A stretch of 64,000 nucleotides of DNA from Delphinapterus leucas (GCF_002288925.2 NW_022098066.1:82680469-82744468); one strand, 5' to 3'. Positions 36,229 to 48,850 are shown, counted from the first letter of the stretch. Made by a program: numbers and translations. The notes: generated from the sequence alone by a model not told the origin.

Positions 36229-36244
36229 TCACCTGACCTCTTTA
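36229..36244. repeat. Right target-site duplication of the 18.1-kb L1 nest
   Basis: The sequence is identical to 18082-18097 (TCACCTGACCTCTTTA). Unique DNA continues to the right. Confidence 0.9.
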
Positions 36245-36604
36245 AACCATTATTTCGTTTCAGCTCATCCACATGGGCTTGGAGAAAATTGGGTCACTGA
36301 TAAGATGCCTAACGCATCTCTTCCCCATCTCTCCCAATAGAAGAGGCAGTAACCATGGTTTTCAAGAAAACATTCTTCCCCCAAATACTGACAACCTCCA
36401 ACACTGGGAGGAGAAGAGATAAGCTGAAGCTGGACTAAAAGAGCTAAAGGCTCAGCTTGAAGAATCTACTCTGGGCCCTCGATGTAGGTCCTGCTTCCCT
36501 GAAGGGGGGAAGCTTCTTGTGAAATGCCACCAGGGACAAAGGACTACAACAGCTGAGTCCTCCCTTGTTTGGAGTCATGTATAGGTCTTTACTTTCAGAT
36601 AAAA
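36245..36604. other. Unique DNA, no feature recognised
   Basis: This is the original continuation of the sequence before 18098. No exon, repeat or RNA gene is visible. Confidence 0.6.
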
Positions 36605-38505
36605 TTCACTACAATTGCACATATTTATGATTTCTTTTTTTCTACTAACTTTAGGTTTTGTTTGTTCTTCTTTCTCTAGTTGCTTTAGGTATAAGTTTAG
36701 GTTGTTTATTTGAGATTTTTCTTGTGTCATGTGGTAAGATTGTATTGCTGTATACTTCCCTCTTTGAACTGCTTTTGCTGCATCCCATAGATTTTGTATC
36801 ATTGTGCTTTCATTTTCATTCATCTCTAGGTTTTATTTATTTATTTATTTTTTTGCAGTACACAGGCCTCTCATTGTTGTGGCCCCTCCTGTTGTGGAGC
36901 ACAGGCTCCAGACGCACAGGCTCAGCGGCCATGGCTCACGGGCCCAGCCGCTCCACGGCATGTGGGATCTTCCCGGACTGGGGCACGAACCCATGTCCCC
37001 TGCATCGGCAGGCGGACTCTCAACCACTGCGCCACCAGAGAAGCCCTCTAGGTATTTTTTATTTCCTCTTTAATTTCTTCAGTGATCCACTGGTTGTTTA
37101 GTAGCATATTGGTTAGCCTCCACATGTTTGAATTTTTTGTAGCTTTTTTCTTGTAGTTTATTTCTAGTCTCATAGCTTTGTGATTGGAAAAGATGCTTGA
37201 TATGATTTCAATTTTCTTTAATTTACTGAGGCTCACCTTGTGGCCCAGTATGTGGTCAGTCCTGGAGAATGTTCTGTGTGCACTTGAGAAGAATGTATTC
37301 TGCTGCTTTTGGATGGAATGCTTTATAAATATCAATTAAGTCCAAGTGGTCTAATGTGTTATTTAAGGTCTGTGTTTCCTTATTGATTTTCTGTCTGAAT
37401 GATCTGTCCATTTAATGAAAGTGGGATGTTAAACTCCCCCACTATTATTGTGTTGCTGTTGATTTCTCCCATTATGGCTGTTAGTACTTGCCTTATATAT
37501 TGAGGTGCTCCTATGTTGGGTACATATATATTTACAAGTGTTTATCTTCTTCTTTGATTGTTCCCTTGATCATTATGTAGTGTACTTCTTTGTCTCTTAT
37601 AACAGGCTTTATTTTAAAGTCTATTTTTTCTGATACGAGTATTGCTCCTCCAGCTTTCCTTTGATTTCAATTTTCGTGGAATACTTTCTTCCATCCCCTC
37701 ACTTTCAGTCTGTATGGGTCCCTAGGTTTGAGGTGGGTCTCTTGTAGACAGCATATACACGGGTCTTGTTTTTGTATCCTCTGTCATTTTTCCCTTGTTT
37801 CTTTTAATATTTTTTCATTGTCTTTAATTTTTGTCAGTTTGATTATCATGTGTTTTGGCATGTTCCTCCTTGGGTTTATCCTGCCTGGGATTCTCTGCGC
37901 TTCCTGGACTTGGTTGACTGTTTCCTTTCCCATGTTAGGGAAGTTTTTAGCTATTATCTCTTAAAATATTTTCTCAGGTCCTTTCTCTCTCTCTTCTCCT
38001 TCTGGGACACCCTATAATGAGAATATTGGTGCATTTAATTTTGTTCCAGAAGTCTCTTAGGCTGTCTTTATTTCTTTTCATTCTTTTTTCTTTATTCTGT
38101 TCCATGGCAGTGATTTCCACCCTCTGTCTTCCAGGTCACTTAACCGTTTTTCTGCCTCAGTTTTCTGCTATTGATTCCTTCTAGTGTATTTTTCATTTCA
38201 GTTACTGTATTGTTCATCTCTGTTTGTTCTTTAGTTCTTCTGGGTCTTTGTTAAGCATTTCTTGTATCTTCTCAATCTTTGCCTCCATTCTTTTTCTGAG
38301 ATCCTGGATCATCTTCACTATCATTATTCTGAATTCTTTTTCTGGAAGTTTGCCTATCTCCTCTTCATTTAGTTGTTTTTCTGGGGTTTTATCTTGTTCC
38401 TTCATCTGGGACATAATCCTTTGCCTTTTCATTTTGTCTAACTTTCTGTGATTGTGGATTTTGTTCTGCAGGTTGCAGGATTGTAGTTCTTCTTGCTTCT
38501 CCAAA
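36605..38505 (-). mobile_element. Internal L1 fragment with ORF1-ORF2 junction deletion
   Basis: On the minus strand, ORF1 (38510 to about 37780, with LNEEEIGKLPEKEFRIMIVK) is followed near 37770 by a jump into the endonuclease start of ORF2, which runs to about 36605. The normal inter-ORF region is missing. There is no 3' UTR and almost no 5' UTR. A SINE interrupts it at 36832-37045. Confidence 0.78.
36832..37045 (-). mobile_element. CHR-type SINE
   Basis: The minus strand begins 'gggcttctctggtggcgcag' and carries box B-like 'gggttcgtgccccagtccgg'. The plus-strand left side is a (TTTA) repeat tail. A short 'ctctaggt' duplication flanks it (36824-36831 and 37046-37053). Confidence 0.87.
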
Positions 38506-39340
38506 TGCACACATTTAAAGTATACAATTCACACCATGACTTTCATGGGCCCTGGCCACTTTTGACTTTGTGGGCCCCTTCATTCATAAAATATTTTAAA
38601 AGTACATTTTGCCACACTCAAAAAAAAGTATTATTATTATGTTAAAACATTTTGTTGACATAAAAGAAAATGTCTTATCTTAAAATGAATTAAAACCTTT
38701 TCCTCTGCCTACTGGCCCCCTGTGTGCCACCATGAGATGGAGGAGGAAGGGAAGGTGGATGGAGAGGCACGATTTGAGAGGAGTAAGAGGGGCAGAGGAG
38801 GAGGGAGAGCTGAATACCAAGGTGGTTCTATTCCCTGGCACCAGAATGGCAGCCCATCTCTGCAACTCCCCCTTACCTGATGCTGCACAAACACATCCTG
38901 CCCTGGTCCCTCATCCTCTGGCCTCCTTTATTCCCATATAAACAGCCTCTCATCCTTCCTCCTATATCCTGCTTCTAGGAATTCTTTTCTTTTTCACTAG
39001 ATCTCCCCAAGCTCAGGCCCAAGTCCCTCATCCATAGCAGGCTTGTCCCTTCTAATCCCTCACCTGCAAAAGCCTTCATTGTCACCCTTGTCTTGTGGTT
39101 CTGAAGAGTCCAAAGCATAAATATCTCCCAAGAGAAAAGGAAGTGAAGCCAGGTCTCCTCATGGAGTCATAGGGTCTCCCTGCTGAATTGACACAAGAGT
39201 CCCAGGTCACTCAGGTGCATTTCTGAAGATTTCAAACTTCAGTGGAGTGGGAAGTATGTACACAGTAAACACATTGACTAGAGCTTTAATATGTAACCTT
39301 GAATATATATATCCAACACATCACATACATTCAATTTTGT
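38506..39340. other. Unique DNA, no gene recognised
   Basis: The stretch has a purine-rich part (38738-38815, 'gaggaggaagggaaggtgg') and otherwise ordinary sequence. Short open stretches near 38680-38941 show no domain. Confidence 0.55.
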
Positions 39341-39344
39341 TTTT

Positions 39345-39465
39345 TGGCAACCACAAGTGGAAAAGAATATATATATGTATCTGAATCTCTTTGCTGCACA
39401 GTAAAAATTAACACATTGTAAATTAAATATACTTCAATAAAATAAAATTTCAAAATTAAAAAAAA
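39345..39465 (+). mobile_element. Short L1 3' end
   Basis: The text 'aatctctttgctgcacagta' to 'acttcaataaaataaaattt' is the last part of an old-type L1 3' UTR with its polyadenylation signal. Confidence 0.7.
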
Positions 39466-39639
39466 TTTTGTTTTTTGTTTTATATGAATTGTATAAACTG
39501 CACACTTCACTTTATAGGTTTTTTTTTTTAACCCTATAAAGGCTTGGATAGGCATAACACAGCATCCCAGAATTCCACGTTTTGTAATACACTGTGTCCA
39601 GGACACTTGCACAAGTAGAACCATAGCTTCCTCTGTAAA

Positions 39640-40115
39640 AGAGCCCAAAATTGGAAACAACTCAAATGTATATCATTAATGGAATGGATAACTAAATAAC
39701 TAAATTCTGATATATTTCAATGAAAAGGAGGAGCAATGAAAAGGGAGGAATCACTAATGACTATTAAATCCATAATTTTTAGCCAAAAAGCCAGGTGTAA
39801 GAGAATATATACTATATGATTACAGGTTAATACACAGACTTGTGAGGAGTGTATAATAAAATTATGATATAGAAAACAAAACAGGGGTTACTGTGGGGCG
39901 AGGGGAGGGAATAGGGACAAGACGGGTGTAGGGGATTAAGAGATACAGAATACTATGTACAAAATAAGCTACAGGACATATTGCACAGCACAGGGAATAT
40001 AGCCAATATTTTATAATAACTATAAATGGAGTATAACATTTAAAATTGTGAATCACTATGTTGTACACCAGAAACTTATATAATATTGTAAATCAACTAT
40101 ACCATAATTAAAAAC
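39640..40115 (+). mobile_element. Old L1 3' end
   Basis: Late ORF2 text ('agcccaaaattggaaacaac', 39640 onward) is followed by an old-type 3' UTR ('cacagcacagggaatatagc', 'ttgtacaccagaaacttata') and an A-rich end. It meets the inverted L1 at 40135 tail to tail. Confidence 0.82.
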
Positions 40116-41200
40116 AGAAGAAAAACCCCCACTATTTTGTTTTCTGTATCTGTGACTATATTTCTGTTTTGCTATATACATTCATTTTATTTTTTAGATT
40201 CCACACATAAGTGATATCACACAGTATTTGTCTTTCTTTGTCTGATTTATTTCACTAAGCACAATATTCTCTAGGTACATCCAGGTTGCTGCAAATGGCA
40301 GAATTTCATCCTTTTTATGGCTGAGTAATATTCCATTGTGTATATATATACTACATTTTCTTTATTGCTTTGTCTGTTGATGGACACTTGGGTTGCTTCC
40401 ATTTTTTGCTATTGTAAATAGTGCTGCTATGAACATTGAGGTGCATGTATCTCTTTGAATTAGTGTTTTTGGTGATTTTTTTATATGCATCCAAGAGTGA
40501 AAATGCTGGATAATATGATAGCTGTATTTTTAGTTTTGGGGGGACCTCCATACTGTTTTCCATAGTGGCTACATGAATTTACATTCCCACTGGCATTGTA
40601 CTGAGGTTCCCTTATCTTCACCAACATTTGTTATTTGTAGACATTTTGATGATAACCATTCTGACATGTATGAGATGATATCTCATTGTGGTTTTGATTT
40701 GCATATCTTAGCGTTGTTATTAGTGATGTTGAACATCTTTTCATTTGCCTGTTGAAAATCTATATGTCGTCTTTAGAAAAATATCTATTTAGGTCTTCTG
40801 CCTATTTTTAGATTGGGTTGTTTCTTTTGATAGTGAGTTATATGAGCTGTTCGTATATTTTGGGTATTAACACCTTGTCAGTCATATTCGCAAGTTTTTT
40901 CCCATTCCATAGGTTGTGTTTTCATTTTGTAGATGGTTTCCTTTGCTGTGCAAACATTTTAAGTTTAATTATGTCCAACTTTTTAATTTTTGCTTTTATT
41001 TCCTTTGCATTAGTAGACAGATACAAAGAAATATTTATGTGATTTATGTCAAAGGGTATGTTCTCTTCTAAGAGTTTTATGGTTTCAAGTCTTACATTTA
41101 GGTCTTTAATTAATTTTGAGTTTATTTTGTATATGGTGTGAGGAAATGTTCTAATCTCATTTGTTTACATGTAGTTGTTAACTTTTCCCAGCACCCTTTA

Positions 41201-41517
41201 ATTTTTTAAATCAATCAATTAATTAATTAATGGATATGTTGAGTTTTCGTTGCTGCGTACAGGCTTTCTCTAGTTGAGGCAGGTGGGGGTTACTCTTCGT
41301 GGCAGTATGCAGACTTTTCACTGCAGTGACTTCTCTTGTTGTGGAGCACAGGCTCTAGGCACACAGGCTTCAGTAGTTGTGGTACATGGGCTCAGTAGTT
41401 GTGGTGCATGGGCTTTGTTGCTCCATGGCATGTGGGATCTTCCTGGACCAGGGCTCGAAGCTGTGTCCCCTGCACTGACAGGCAGATTCTTAACCACTGC
41501 ACTACCAGGGAAGTCCC
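41201..41517 (-). mobile_element. CHR-type SINE with 14-bp TSD
   Basis: The minus strand starts 'ggggacttccctggtagtgc' and has box B-like 'cgagccctggtccaggaaga'. Flanking copies of CCCAGCACCCTTTA lie at 41187-41200 and 41518-41531. An AT-rich 'aatcaatcaattaattaatt' tail lies at the left. Confidence 0.92.
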
Positions 41518-43055
41518 CCCAGCACCCTTTATTAAAGACTGTGTTTCCTCCATTCTTGCCTTCTATGTTGTAGATTAATTGATCGTAGGCAAGTGGATTT
41601 TTTTCTGGGCTTTTCCATTCTGTTCCATTGATCTATGTGTCTGTTTTTGTGCCAGTATCATGCTGTTGTGATTACTGTATAGTGAAGTCTGAGAGTGTTT
41701 TCCCTCACCTTTATTCTTTTATTCTCAGGATTGATTGGCAATTTTGGGTCTTTTGTGGTTCCATATCCATTTTAGGATTATTTGTTCTAATTATCTGAAA
41801 AATGTTCTAGGTATTTTGATGGGGATTACATTATATCTCTAGATTACTTTGGGTAGTATGGCCATTAACATTAATTCTTCCAATCCAAGAGCATGGTATA
41901 TCTTTCCATTTCCTTGTATCATCTTCAACTTCCTTCATTAATAGTTTTCAGCATATAGATCTTTCACCTCCTTGTTAAGTTTATTCCTAAGTTTTTTATT
42001 CTTTTTGATGTGATTTTAAATGGGATTGTTTTTAAATTTCTCTTTCTGATAGGTCATTATTGATGTATAGAAAAGCAACAAATTTCTATATATTAATCTT
42101 GTATCCTTCAACTTTACTAATTTCATTTATTCTAAGAGTTTTTTGGTGGATATCTTAGGGTTTTCTATATAAAATATCATGTCATCTGCAAATGAGACAA
42201 TTTTACTTCTTCCCTTCCAATCTGGATGCCTTTTATTTATTTTTCTTGTTTAATTACTGTGGCTAGGACGTCCAGTACTATGTTAAATAGAAGTGGTTAG
42301 AGTGGGTATGCTTGACTTTTTCCAGAATTTAGAGGCAAGGCTTTCAGCTTTTCACTGCTGAGTATGATGTTAGCTGTGTTTGTCATAGCCTTTATTATGT
42401 TGAGATATGTTCCCTCTGTACTTACTTTGATGAGAGTTTTTAACATAAATGAATGTTGAATTTTGTTGAATGCTTTTTCTGCATCTCTTGAGATGATCAC
42501 ATGGTTTTTTTCCTCTCTTTTGTTAATGTGATGTATCACATTGATCAACTTTTGCCTATTTGAACCATCCTTGCTTTCTGGAATAAATCCAACTTGATTG
42601 TGGTATATGATCCTTTTAATGTATTGTTGGGTTCTGTTTGCTAATATTTTATTAAGGCTTTTTCATATGTATTAATAAAAATATTGGCCTGTAATTTTCC
42701 TTTTTGTAGTGTCTTTGTCTGGTTTTGGTATCAGGGCAGTGGTGGCCTCGTACAATGAATTTGGGAGTGTTCCATCCTCTTCAGTTATTTGGAATAGTTT
42801 GAGAAGGAGGGATATTGGCTCTTTTTTATATATTTGGTAGAATTACCCTGTGAAGATATCCAGTCCTGGACTTTTGATTGCTGGGAATTTATTTATTATA
42901 AATTCAATTTCAAAACTAGTGATCAGTCTGTTCAAATTGTCTAGATATTCTTTATTCAGCCTTGACAGGTTGTGTGTTTCTAGAAATTTGTCCATTCCTT
43001 CTAGATTGTCCAATTTGTTGACATGTAACTGTTCATATTAATATCATGATTTTTT

Positions 43056-43260
43056 TTTTTTTTTTTTCATTTTGGGGGCCTTTCACTTTTTTGCCCTCTC
43101 CCGTTGCGGAGTACAGGCTCTGGACGCACAGGCTCAGTGGCCATAGCTCACGGGCCCAGCCACTCCATGGTATGTGGGATCTTCCTGGACCGGGGCACGA
43201 ATCCATGTCCCCTGCATCAGCAGGCGGACTCTCAACCACTGCGCCACCAGGGAAGCCCCA
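43056..43260 (-). mobile_element. CHR-type SINE with TSD
   Basis: The minus strand starts 'tggggcttccctggtggcgc' and ends in a poly(A) (plus-strand T-run 43049-43068). Flanks read 'taatatcatgatttttt' (about 43038) and 'taatctcatgatttttt' (about 43260), a target duplication with one mismatch. Confidence 0.9.
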
Positions 43261-43429
43261 TAATCTCATGATTTTTTGTATCTTTGTGGTATTGGTGGTT
43301 ATTTCTCCTCTTTCATTTATTATTTTGTTGTTTGTGTCTTCTTCTTAGTGAGCCTGGCTAAAGGTTTATCAATTTTGTTTTTCTTTTCAAAAAAACAGCT
43401 CTTGGTTTCATTATCTTTTCTATTTTTTA

Positions 43430-43489
43430 ATTGCTATTTTATTAGCTTTTTTATTTTGGCCCCACCATGGAGCATATAGGATCCCTTTT
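43430..43489 (-). mobile_element. Short SINE-like fragment at the L1-L1 junction
   Basis: The text 'ccccaccatggagcatatag' resembles the internal part of the tRNA-derived SINEs. Only about 40 bp is recognisable. Confidence 0.4.
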
Positions 43490-43558
43490 TTAAAATTTGT
43501 AATTATACAGCAGGTTTTTATTAGTTATCCATTTTATACATATTAGTGTTAAGGTTAA

Positions 43559-43562
<4 letters not shown>

Positions 43563-43608
<46 letters not shown>

Positions 43609-43609
43609 A
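43563..43609. repeat. (TA)n microsatellite
   Basis: About 46 bp of nearly uninterrupted TA lies within the L1 3' UTR. Related copies at 33340-33370 and 7068-7090 have only a few TA units, so it expanded after insertion. Confidence 0.95.
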
Positions 43610-43899
43610 TATATTCTCCCAATTCATCACACCCCCCCCACCCCCTGGCACTTTCCCCCCTTGGTGTCCATACATTTGTTCTCTGCACTTGTGTCTCACT
43701 TTCTGCCCTGCAAACTGGTTCATCTGTACCATTTTTCTGGGTTCCACATATATGCATAATATACGATGTTTGTTTTTCTCTTTCTCACTTACTTCACTCT
43801 GTATGACAGTCTCTAGATTCATCCACGTCTCTACAAATGAACCAATTTCGTTCCTTTTTATGGCTGAGTAATATTCCATTGTATATATGTATCACATCT

Positions 43900-46800
43900 T
43901 CTTTATCCATTCATCTGTTGATGGGCGTTTAGGTGGCTTCCATGTCCTGGCTATTGTAAAGAGTGCTGCAATGAACACTGGGGTGCATGTGTCTTTTTGA
44001 ATAATGGTTTCCTCTGGGTATATGCCCAGTAGTGGGATTGCTGGATCATATGGTGATTCTATTTTTAGTTTTTTAAAGAACCTCCATACAGTTCTCCATA
44101 GTGGCTGTATCAATGTACATTACACCCAGCAGTACAAGAGGGTTCCCTTTTCTCAGCATTTATTGTTTGTAGATTTTCTGATGATGCCCATTCAAACTGG
44201 TGTGAGGTGATACCTCATTGTAGTTTTGATTTGCATTTCTCTAATAATTACTGATGTTGAGCAGCTTTTCATGTGCTTCTTGGCCATCTGTATGTCTTCT
44301 TTGGAGAAATGTCTATTTAGGTCTTCTGTCCATTTTTGGATTGGGTTGTTTGTTATTTTAATATTGAGCTGCATGAGGTGTTTATATATTTTGGAAATTA
44401 ATCCTTTGTTGATTCATTTGCAAATATTTTCTCCCACTCTGAGGGTTGTCTTTTCGTCTTGTTTGTAGTTTCCTTTGCTTTGCAGAAGGTTTTAAGTTTC
44501 ATTAGGTCCCATTTGTTTATTTTTGATTTTATTTCCATTACTCTAGGAGATGGATCAAAAAAGATCTTGCTGTGATTTATGTCAAAGAGTGTTCTTCCTG
44601 TGTTTTGTGTTAAGAGTTTTATAGTGTGCAGTCTTACATTTAGGTCTCTAATCCATTTTGAGTTTATTTTTGTGTATGGTGTTAGGGAGTGTTCTAATTT
44701 CATTCTTTTACAGGCAACTGTCCAATCCTCCAAGCACCACTTATTGAGGACTGTCTTTTCTCCATTGTATATCCTTGCCTCCTTTGTCATAGGTTAGTTG
44801 ACCATAGGTGCATGGGTTTATCTCTGGGCTTTCTATCCTGTTCCATTGATCTATATTTCTGTTTTTGTGCCACTACCATATTGTCTTCATTACTGTAGCT
44901 TTGTAATATAGTCTGAAGTCTGGGAGCCTGATTCCTCCAGCTCCATTTTTTTCCCTGAAGATCGCTTTGGCTATTTGGGGTCTTTTGTGTCTCCATACAA
45001 ATTTTAAGATTTTTTATTCTAGTTCTGTAAAAAATGCCATTGGTAATTTGATAGGGATTGCATTGAATCAGTAGATTGCTTCGAGTAGTACAGTCATTTT
45101 CACAATATTGATTCTTCCAATCCAAGAACATGGCATATCTCTCCATCTGTTTGTACCATCTTTAATTTCTTTCATCAGTGTCTTATAGTTTTCTGCATAC
45201 AGGTCTTTTGTCTCCCTAGGTAGGTTTATTCCTAGGTATTTTATTCTTTTTGTTGCAGTGGTAAATGGGAGTGTTTCCTTAATTTCTCTTTCAGATTTTT
45301 CATCATTAGCGTATAGGAATGCAAGAGATTTCTGTGCATTAATTTTGTATCCTGAAACTTTACCAGATTCATTGATTAGCTCTAGTAGTTTTCTGGTGGC
45401 ATCTTTAGGATTCTCTATGTATAATATCATGTCATCCACAAGCAGTGACAGTTTTACTTCTTCTTTTCCAATGTGTATTCTTTTTATTTCTTTTTCTCCT
45501 CTGATTGCCGTGGCTAGGACTTTCAAAACTATGTTGAATAATAGTGGTGAGAGTGGACATACTTGTCTTGTTCCTGATCTTAGAAGAAATGCTTTGTTTT
45601 TCACCATTGAGAATAATGTTTGCTGTGGGTTTGTCATATTTGACCTTTATTATGTTGAGGTAGGTTCCCTCTATGCCCACTTTCTGGAGAGTTTTTTTTT
45701 TTATCATAAATCGGTGTTGACTTTTGTCAAAAGCTTTTCCTGAATCTATTGAGATGATCATATGGTTTTTCTTCTTTGATTTGTTAATATGGTATATCAC
45801 ATTGATTGATTTGCGTATATTGAAGAATCCTTGTATCCCTCGGATAAACCCCATTTGATCATGGTGTATGATCCTTTTAATGTGTTGTTGGATTCTGTTT
45901 GCTAGTATTTTGTTGAGCATTTTTGCATCTATATTCATCAGTGATATTGGTCTGTAATTTTCTTTTCTTGTAGTATCTTTGACTGGTTTTGGTATCAAGG
46001 NNNNNNNNNNNNNNNNNNNNNNNNNNNNNNNNNNNNNNNNNNNNNNNNNNNNNNNNNNNNNNNNNNNNNNNNNNNNNNNNNNNNNNNNNNNNNNNNNNNN
46101 TATTGAGATGATCATATGGTTTTTCTTCTTTGATTTGTTAATATGGTATATCACATTGATTGATTTGCGTATATTGAAGAATCCTTGTATCCCTCGGATA
46201 AACCCCATTTGATCATGGTGTATGATCCTTTTAATGTGTTGTTGGATTCTGTTTGCTAGTATTTTGTTGAGCATTTTTGCATCTATATTCATCAGTGATA
46301 TTGGTCTGTAATTTTCTTTTCTTGTAGTATCTTTGTCTCGTTTTGGTATCAGGGTGATGGTGGCCTCATAGAATGAGTTTGGGTGTGTTCCTTCCTCAGC
46401 AATTTTTTGGAAGAGTTTGAGAAGGATGGACGTTAGCTTTTCTCTAAATGTTTGATAGAATTCACCTGTGAAGCCATCTGGTTCTGGACTTTTGTTTGTT
46501 GGAAGATTTTAAATCATAGTTTCAATTTCATTACTTGTGATTGGTCTGTTCATATCTTCTATTTCTCCATTGTTCAGTCTCAGAAGGTCGTGCTTTTCTA
46601 AGAATTTGTCCATTTCTTCCAGGTGTTCTATTTTATTGGCATAGTTGCTTGTAGTAGTCTCTTAGGATGCTTTGTATTTCTGCAGTGTCTGTTGTAACTT
46701 CTTTTTCTTTTCTAATTTTAATGGTCTGAGTCCTTTCTTTTTCTTGATGAGTCTGGCTAATGGTTTATCAATTTTGTTTATCTTCTCAAAGAACCAGCTT

Positions 46801-47900
46801 TTAGTTTCATTGATTTTTGCTATTGCTGTCTTTGTTTCTATTTCATTTATTTCTGCTCTGATCTTTATGATTTCTTTCCTTCTACTAACTTTGGGTTTTG
46901 TTTTTTCTTCTTTCTCTAGTTCTTTTCGGTGTAAGGTTAGATTGTTTACTTGAGATGTTTGTTGTTTCTTGAGGTAGGATTGTATTGCTATAAAATTCCC
47001 TCATAGAACTGCTTTTGCTGCATCCCATAGGTTTTGGATCATAGTGTTTTCATTTTCATTTGTTTCTAGGTATTTTTTGATTTCCTCTTTGATTTCTTCA
47101 GTGACCTCTTGGTTATTTAGTAACGTGTTGTTTACCCTCCATGTGTTTGTTATGTTTTTTTCCCTGTAATTGATTTCTAATCTCATAGTGTTGTGGTCAG
47201 AAAAGATGCTTGATATGATTTCAATATTCTTAAATTTACTGAGGCTTGATTTGTGACTGAAGATGTGGTCAATCCTGGAGAATGTTCCGTGAGCACTTGG
47301 GAAGAACGTGTAATCTGCTGTTTTTGGATGGAATGTCCTATAAATATTAGTTAAATCTATCTGGTCTATTGTGTCATTTAGAGCATGTGTTTCCTTATTA
47401 ATTTTCTGTTTGGATGATCTGTCCTTTGGTGCAAGTGAGGTGTTAAAGTCCTCCATTATTATTGTGTTACTGTCAATTTCCTCTTTTAGAGCTGTTAGCA
47501 GTTGCCTTATGTATTGAGGTGCTCCTATGTTGCATGCATATATATTTATAATTGTTATATCTTCTTCTTGGATTAATTCCTTGATCATTATGTAGTGTCC
47601 TTCCTTGTCTCTTGTAACATTCTTTATTTTAAAGTCTATTTTATCTGATATGAGTATTGCTACTCCAGATTTCTTTTGATTTCCATTTGCATGGACTATC
47701 TTTTTCCATCCCCTCACTTTCATTCTTTATGTGTCTCTAGGTCTGGAGTGGGTCTCTTGTAGATAGTATATATATGGGTTTTGTTTTTGTATCCATTCAG
47801 CAAGCCTGTGTGTTTTGGTTGGAGCATTTAATCCATTCACGTTTAAGGTAATTATTGATATGTATGTTACTATTACCATTTTCATAACTGTTTTGGGTTT
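43900..47900 (-). pseudogene. L1 ORF2, the longest-preserved in the window but broken
   Basis: The endonuclease part is open over 240 aa (47001-47723). It keeps [11 protein letters not shown] and SDHN, but the GDFN motif reads EDFN. The RT part is open at 45068-45637 (189 aa), where the catalytic FADD reads LVDD: both aspartates are present and the preceding residues changed. The C-terminal region is at 44398-45146. Frameshifts separate the parts, and the N gap crosses the region between endonuclease and RT. Confidence 0.85.
46001..46100. other. Assembly gap (100 N) with duplicated flanks
   Basis: The gap is exactly 100 N, a common convention for unknown size. The 254 bases before it (45747-46000) and the 254 bases after it (46101-46354) are the same sequence; the only three differences I see are in the last 20 bases. 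This is best explained by two overlapping contig ends placed side by side. Confidence 0.93.
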
Positions 47901-47939
47901 GTTTTTATAGGTCCTTTTCTTCTCCTGTGGTTCCCACTT

Positions 47940-48850
47940 AGAGAAGTTCCTTTAGCATTTTTTGTAGAGCTGGTTTGGTGGTGCTGAATTCTCTTAGCTT
48001 TGGCTTGTCTGTAAAGCTTTTGATTTCTCTGTTGAATCTGAATGAGATCCTTGCCGGGTAGAGTAATCTTGGTTGTAGGTTCTTCCCTTTCACTACTTTA
48101 AATATGTCATGCCACTTCCTTCTGGCTTGTAGAATTTCTGCTGAGAAGTCAGCTGTTAACCTATGGGAGTTCCCTTGTGTGTTATTTGTCATTTTTTCCT
48201 TGTTGCTTTGAATAACTTTTCTTTGTTTTTAATTTTTGCCAATTGGATTATTATGTGTATCAGCGTGTTTCTCCTTTGGTTTATCCTGTATGGGACTCTC
48301 TGTGCTTCCTGGACTTGGGTGGCTATTTCCTTTCCCATGTTATGGACGTTTTCAACTATAATCTCTTCAAATATTTTCTTGGGTCATTTCTCTCTCTCCT
48401 TTCTCCTTCTGGGACCCGTATAATGCGAATGTTGTTGCATTTAACGTTGTCCCAGAGCTCCCCTAGCTTGTCTTCATTTCTTTTCATTCTTTTTTCTTTA
48501 TTCTGTTCTGCAGCAGTGAATTCCACCCTTCTGTCTTCCAGGACAGTTATCCGTTCTTCTGCCTCAGTTTTCTGCTATTGATTCCTTCTAGTGTATTTTT
48601 TCATTTTAGTTATTGTATTGTTCATCTCTGTTTATTTGTTCTTTAATTTTTCTAGGTCTTTGTTAAACATTTCTTGTATCCTCTCGACCTTTGCCTCCAT
48701 TCTTTTTCCGTGGTCCTGGATCATCTTCACTATCATTATTCTGAATTCTTTTTCTGGAAGGTTGCCTATCTGCACTTCGTTTAGTTGTTTTTCTGGGGTT
48801 TTATCTTGTTCCTTCATCTGGAACATAGCCCTCTGCAGTTTCATCTTGTC
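47940..48850 (-). pseudogene. L1 ORF1, broken (minus strand)
   Basis: The N-terminal part is at 48632-48844 (KEQDKTPEKQLNEVQIGNLP) and the C-terminal part at 47938-48192 (LTADFSAEILQARRKWHDIF). Shifts and stops lie between them. Confidence 0.8.

Larger units (their letters stand above)
40135..43430 (-). mobile_element. Old L1, 3' half (continues at 49520-52150)
   Basis: The 3' UTR is at the left, and ORF2 extends rightward to about 43430, where a younger L1 and a SINE fragment interrupt it. RT text is diverged (42297-42548 open, with [20 protein letters not shown]). SINEs lie at 41201-41517 and about 43056-43260. It resumes at 49520 with the expected next part of ORF2. Confidence 0.82.

Noticed and set aside
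43546..43806. Open frame with long Tyr-Ile repeats
   Set aside because: It is a translation of the TA microsatellite and L1 3' UTR, not a protein.
45432..46292. A 286-codon open frame running through the N gap
   Set aside because: It contains the N's as unknown residues and repeats the same L1 RT segment on both sides. It is an artefact of the gap and the false duplication.
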